A DNA stretch of 53,504 nt from contig SVRL01000011.1 of the NCBI GenBank assembly GCA_015064845.1, positions 1 through 53,504 of the forward strand, in the 5' to 3' direction. Origin of the DNA: Oscillospiraceae bacterium (GTDB lineage Bacteria > Bacillota > Clostridia > Oscillospirales > CAG-272). Below, one piece after another: positions 50,416-53,504 of the stretch (the stretch's first letter is position 1; each line of letters begins with the position of its first letter). A program made the translations under genes and the position numbers. The notes under the pieces were generated by a model. It searched no databases. It was not told the origin of the DNA and saw only the letters and a program-made list of their open reading frames with translations.

Positions 50416-50877
50416 ATGGCAAAGAAATCAAATTCCGAGCTCTTCTCTTCCTTGCTTTATATTTTGATTGGTGTTCTTCTGGTAATTTTCCGTTCTCAAA
50501 CCTTGGGCTGGGCAATGACAATCGCAGGTGCTCTTTTCATCATCTTCGGTATTCTTGACCTTATAAAAGGCAATTTTGCAGGCGGCGCTATCAGTTTGAT
50601 CATCGGTATTGCAATTCTTGTACTCGGCTGGACAGCAACAAAAATCGTTCTGCTTGTTTTGGGTATCATGATTGCTCTTAAAGGCGTGATTGCATTTATC
50701 GATGCATTGCGTGCTCGCAAGAAGAATTTCTTCAAGATCATTTTCCCGATTTTTTCCGTTGCAGTCGGCCTTATGCTTGCATTCGGTAACGGTCTTGATA
50801 TCATTATCATGGTTGCCGGCATTATGCTTATTGTTGACGGTATTTTGGGCATGATCGGTTCCCTTTTGAAAAAATAA
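50416..50877 (+). CDS. HdeD/DUF308-like small membrane protein
   Basis: A 153-residue protein with six predicted transmembrane helices packed in pairs (LLYILIGVLLVIF, MTIAGALFIIFGILDLI, ISLIIGIAILVLG and so on) and a basic tail. The pattern is that of the HdeD/DUF308 family, whose role in acid or envelope stress is known only in a few Gram-negatives. I chose ATG 50416 after GAAAGGAG; an upstream in-frame ATG lies before the -10 box. It stands alone with its own promoter and terminator. Confidence 0.8.
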   Translation: MAKKSNSELFSSLLYILIGVLLVIFRSQTLGWAMTIAGALFIIFGILDLIKGNFAGGAISLIIGIAILVLGWTATKIVLLVLGIMIALKGVIAFIDALRARKKNFFKIIFPIFSVAVGLMLAFGNGLDIIIMVAGIMLIVDGILGMIGSLLKK

Positions 50878-50897
50878 CTTACATCCTCTGAAGCAAA

Positions 50898-50938
50898 AAC
50901 TTTTCGGTATAAGAAAATCTTATACCGGGAAGTTTTTT
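50898..50938 (+). terminator. Intrinsic terminator after the HdeD-like gene
   Basis: AACTTTTCGGTATAAG pairs with CTTATACCGGGAAGTT (50898-50934) around a 5-nt loop, then TTTTTT. Confidence 0.88.
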
Positions 50939-50963
50939 GTTTTGGAAGTTATGTTCCGCGTTA

Positions 50964-50992
50964 TTGACAAAATTTCCCATAAGGTTTATAAT
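50964..50992 (+). promoter_or_regulatory. Sigma-A promoter for the second MATE gene
   Basis: TTGACA (50964-50969) and TATAAT (50987-50992), perfect, 17-nt spacer. The start codon is 140 bp further on, leaving a leader of about 130 nt. Confidence 0.78.
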
Positions 50993-51013
50993 AAAACCAT
51001 ATAAATACAAAAA

Positions 51014-51083
51014 GCGGCAAACTGCCGCCCCCACTTGTTCGCCTATCCAAGTTTTGCTTGTATCTAAATAATGCAAACGGCGA
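51014..51083 (+). promoter_or_regulatory. Structured leader RNA of the second MATE gene
   Basis: A GC-rich hairpin GCGGCA/TGCCGC (51014-51019, 51023-51028) is followed by a long-range pair TCGCC (51039-51043)/GGCGA (51079-51083) enclosing a small CAAG/CTTG hairpin. No U-tract follows the first hairpin, so it is not a simple terminator. The arrangement resembles a regulatory leader but matches no riboswitch I can name. Confidence 0.4.
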
Positions 51084-51117
51084 GGTTTAAATTGCGTAAT
51101 TTCCTATAGTATAAAAA
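51084..51117 (+). repeat. Dispersed promoter-like element, copy A
   Basis: Reads GGTTTAAATTGCGTAATTTC on the plus strand, then CTATAG and TATAAAA. It lies 15-48 bp upstream of the MATE start in the direction of that gene and matches the copies at 43594-43626 and 40664-40697. Confidence 0.65.
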
Positions 51118-51131
51118 AAGAAAGGATTCTT

Positions 51132-52520
51132 ATGAAAACAGACAATACTGATCTTTTTGAGAAAATGCCCGTTCGAAAAGCAGTCATCACGCTTGTAATT
51201 CCAACGATCATCAGTCAGATCATTACGGTTATTTACAACATGGCAGACACCTTTTTTATCGGACAAATGGATGACCCCAATCAAGTTGCCGCCGCAACTC
51301 TGGCAATGCCTCCTTTTGTTATGTTGACAGGTATTGCCAATCTTTTCGGCATCGGCGGTTCCAGTTTGATTTCCCGAAGTCTTGGCGCGGGCAACCGTGA
51401 AAAAGCAAAAAAATGCGCGGCGTTCAGCATTTGGACTGCTGCTGCCGTTGCTTTGATTTACGGTCTTTTGATGTATTGGTCCCGTCCCACGCTTTTTCCG
51501 CTGCTCGGAACCGATCATTTTACTTATGATTACTGTTCGGACTATTTCCTTTGGACCATTGCCATCGGCGGTGTTCCCACTGTATTGAACGCTTGTCTTG
51601 CACATTTGGTTCGCGCTGAGGGATATTCCAAAGAATCAAGTATAGGTCTTGCGCTCGGCGGCATTATGAATATCATTCTTGACCCGATTTTCATTTTCGC
51701 TTTCGGTCTCGGTGTCAAAGGCGCAGCTATTGCAACCATGCTTTCCAACCTGATTGCGGTTATTTATTTTGTTTGTTTACTCCACAAAAACGAAAAAAAT
51801 ACCGTTATCAAATTTTCTCTGAAAAATTATACGCTTTTAAATGGATTTCCCAAGGAAATTCTGCTTGTTGGATTTCCCAGCTTCATGATGATGCTGATGG
51901 GCACCTTTTCTAATCTGGTACTCAATAAAATGGTCGTTTCATACTCCAACCAAGCAATCGCCGGAATGGGAATTGCAAAAAAGATCGATATGCTTGCCTT
52001 TGCCATTGCAAACGGTATGACCCAGGGTGTGCTTCCTTTGATCGGGTATAATTTCGCCTCAGGAAATCATATCCGTATGCGTTCGGTTATCAAAACTGCT
52101 TTTCTCTATACCATGATCGTTTCCTCAGTCGGCGCTGTATTTCTTTTCGTCGGCGCAGTTCCCGTAGTAAAATTCTTTATCAACGATGCGGAAACGGTTG
52201 CATACGGTCAACACTTTTTAAGAATCATCAGCATTACCTGCCCCGCTATTTCTATTACCATGATGATCATTTCTATTTTTCAGGCAACAGGACGAAAGCT
52301 TCAACCCATGATTCTTTCTCTCCTCAGAAAAGGCGGCTTTGACATTCCGTTCATGTTTATTATGGATGCAACACTTGGCGCAGACGGTATTCCGTGGGCA
52401 ACACCGATCTCCGATATGCTTGCCATGTTTGTTGCATTGATGCTTTTCATTCCCTATTGGACAAAGCTAAAAAAAGGGTTTAAAACAATTGTGCAATCCG
52501 AAAACCAAAAACACTGCTGA
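51132..52520 (+). CDS. MATE-family exporter (MepA-like)
   Basis: A 462-residue, 12-helix MATE protein: PVRKAVITLVIPTIISQIIT, TVIYNMADTFFIGQMDDPNQ, GIGGSSLISRSLGAGNREKA, and in the second half AIAGMGIAKKIDMLAFAIAN. The acidic and basic pattern of NorM/MepA is present. The substrate is unknown. It is separated by an unusual leader from its promoter, and uses a GAAAGGATTCTT ribosome site. A terminator follows. Confidence 0.92.
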   Translation: MKTDNTDLFEKMPVRKAVITLVIPTIISQIITVIYNMADTFFIGQMDDPNQVAAATLAMPPFVMLTGIANLFGIGGSSLISRSLGAGNREKAKKCAAFSIWTAAAVALIYGLLMYWSRPTLFPLLGTDHFTYDYCSDYFLWTIAIGGVPTVLNACLAHLVRAEGYSKESSIGLALGGIMNIILDPIFIFAFGLGVKGAAIATMLSNLIAVIYFVCLLHKNEKNTVIKFSLKNYTLLNGFPKEILLVGFPSFMMMLMGTFSNLVLNKMVVSYSNQAIAGMGIAKKIDMLAFAIANGMTQGVLPLIGYNFASGNHIRMRSVIKTAFLYTMIVSSVGAVFLFVGAVPVVKFFINDAETVAYGQHFLRIISITCPAISITMMIISIFQATGRKLQPMILSLLRKGGFDIPFMFIMDATLGADGIPWATPISDMLAMFVALMLFIPYWTKLKKGFKTIVQSENQKHC

Positions 52521-52532
52521 TTCACAAAGAAG

Positions 52533-52566
52533 AAAAACGGAGATTTCGAAAGATTTCTCCGTTTTT
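52533..52566 (+). terminator. Intrinsic terminator after the second MATE gene
   Basis: AAAAACGGAGA (52533-52543) pairs with TCTCCGTTTTT (52556-52566), and the last T run serves as the U-tract. Confidence 0.85.
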
Positions 52567-52666
52567 AATATGAAAATCGTTCTCATCAACTTCGCGTTTT
52601 ATCCTGATTTTCATGCTTCATGTTTGATATTTTTTCGACTTAAATGCTTCGAACTTGCTAAAACGG

Positions 52667-52695
52667 TTGAAATATTTACGGATTTATGATACAAT
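52667..52695 (+). promoter_or_regulatory. Sigma-A promoter for the last, truncated gene
   Basis: TTGAAA (52667-52672) and TACAAT (52690-52695), 17-nt spacer. Confidence 0.65.
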
Positions 52696-52766
52696 GTAGT
52701 CAGAAAACAGCAGTTTGAATATAATCGACGTCACATTAGAATCATGGCAAAAGGACGGTATCACAT

Positions 52767-53504
52767 ATGGATTATAAAATAACACTTCGTTCCAACAACG
52801 GTTTTGTAAAGTTTTCTGATAACACGGTTACTCTTGCCCCCGAAAAAAATTATGACGACACGCGTTTTTCTTTATCTATCGAATTTCTTGAATGGGAAAA
52901 TGATGCGTATATCTTTTTGCCTGCTTGCGTGTATAACGGGAATAAATTCAAACGGGCAAAGATTCCTTATCCACCAATGTATAAGGAATCGGATCTTGGT
53001 GTCAATGCCCCTCCGCTTTTATCCGATGTTCCTGCGTTAAATACCGATGGCACCGGCAAAATAGAGGTTACGTCGGGAGATTTGTCAGTACCTTGCTTCG
53101 GCGTCCTCTTCAAGCACAAGAAAAAAGCCTTTTTTGTTTTCACAGAGCAAGCGTGCAAGGGCAAAAATATCGGATTCTCCGTAGAAAGTGGGAGAATTAC
53201 CGTACAGTTTCCCGCCATACGTTCCAAATGTTATAGAATGTGCAGAACGAACGAGTCATCCCTTGACATCGGTATATCCGTAAAGAAAGGCGAATATCTC
53301 TGTACAAAACTGCTGATCAAAAATTTTGATTGCAACGGTATCCCCGCTTTTTATGAACTGTTTTTCAAAAACCGTCGGTGTTTGCTCTCTGATAGTCCGG
53401 CGCAAAACGGCTATACGAAAAAACTTTGGAATGTTTTGGAAGAGCATATGAACCGGGATAATTTCAACGGTGAATATTACGCGGAAGCATCAAAAAAATG
53501 GCAA
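52767..53504 (+). CDS. Unrecognised protein, first 246 codons (gene continues beyond window)
   Basis: The frame from ATG 52767 is open to the window end. AAAGGACGG lies upstream at about 11 nt. The sequence begins MDYKITLRSNNGFVKFSDNT and is a soluble, beta-rich region with no signal peptide; it contains VNAPPLLSDVPALNTDGTGK and a KKAFFVFTEQACKGKNIGFS strand pattern. Such N-terminal beta-domains occur in some glycosidases and it sits among glycan genes, but I recognise no family, so I give no function. Confidence 0.6.
   Translation, partial: MDYKITLRSNNGFVKFSDNTVTLAPEKNYDDTRFSLSIEFLEWENDAYIFLPACVYNGNKFKRAKIPYPPMYKESDLGVNAPPLLSDVPALNTDGTGKIEVTSGDLSVPCFGVLFKHKKKAFFVFTEQACKGKNIGFSVESGRITVQFPAIRSKCYRMCRTNESSLDIGISVKKGEYLCTKLLIKNFDCNGIPAFYELFFKNRRCLLSDSPAQNGYTKKLWNVLEEHMNRDNFNGEYYAEASKKWQ

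Noticed and set aside
1..53504. CRISPR arrays, tRNA or rRNA genes, insertion sequences, prophage genes
   Set aside because: None was found on reading the whole window: no regularly spaced repeats, no tRNA-like cloverleaf with CCA region, no transposase or integrase motifs.

Overview
The window is a low-GC Firmicutes chromosome segment, most likely from an uncultured gut or rumen member of the Clostridia. Evidence: a Gram-positive PolC replicative polymerase; the rimP-nusA-ylxR-ylxQ-infB and pyrH-frr-uppS-cdsA-dxr-rseP-ispG-polC gene orders; consensus TTGACA/TATAAT promoters with 16-18 bp spacers; strong GGAGG-type ribosome sites; and a tiny spoVM-like gene, which points to an endospore-forming lineage. 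No tRNA, rRNA, CRISPR array, phage or intact insertion sequence was seen.

Region 1 (1-16.6 kb, all minus strand) is housekeeping: polC (3' part outside the window), the MEP isoprenoid genes ispG and dxr, the site-2 protease rseP, cdsA, uppS, frr and pyrH, then a HAD phosphatase, a serine acetyltransferase broken by a frameshift, a DUF4349 lipoprotein, a chimera of two gene fragments (kinase-like 5' end joined to HAD 3' end), valS and a lipid kinase.

Region 2 (16.6-25.7 kb, plus strand except one gene) starts with a promoter, a 22-codon acidic leader ORF and an intrinsic terminator ahead of a CNNM/CorC-type transporter, followed in one operon by a short QueG-like iron-sulfur protein and a heterodimeric ABC exporter. 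A GNAT acetyltransferase (minus) and an operon of an M6-like metallopeptidase without a signal peptide plus a cyclophilin lipoprotein follow.

Region 3 (25.7-34.1 kb) has a GHL6/GH151-like glycosidase, the nusA-infB operon, spoVM behind a mother-cell-type promoter, and an acyl-ACP thioesterase.

Region 4 (34.2-53.5 kb) is accessory. It has several cytosolic glycan enzymes (GH106-like, five-bladed propeller, GH130 with a HAD phosphatase, ribokinase), membrane-lipid genes (MGDG-type glycosyltransferase and an unusual GT8-PlsC fusion), a PadR/DUF2812 pair with a clear operator, a DNA glycosylase, a TetR regulator, two MATE exporters, an HdeD-like membrane protein and the start of an unrecognised gene. 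A ~33 bp promoter-like element recurs three times upstream of the lipid genes and one MATE gene.

The strongest candidate for something new is the leader-peptide/terminator arrangement before the CNNM gene (possible Mg2+-sensing attenuation). The GT8-PlsC fusion, the dispersed element and the structured MATE leader come next.
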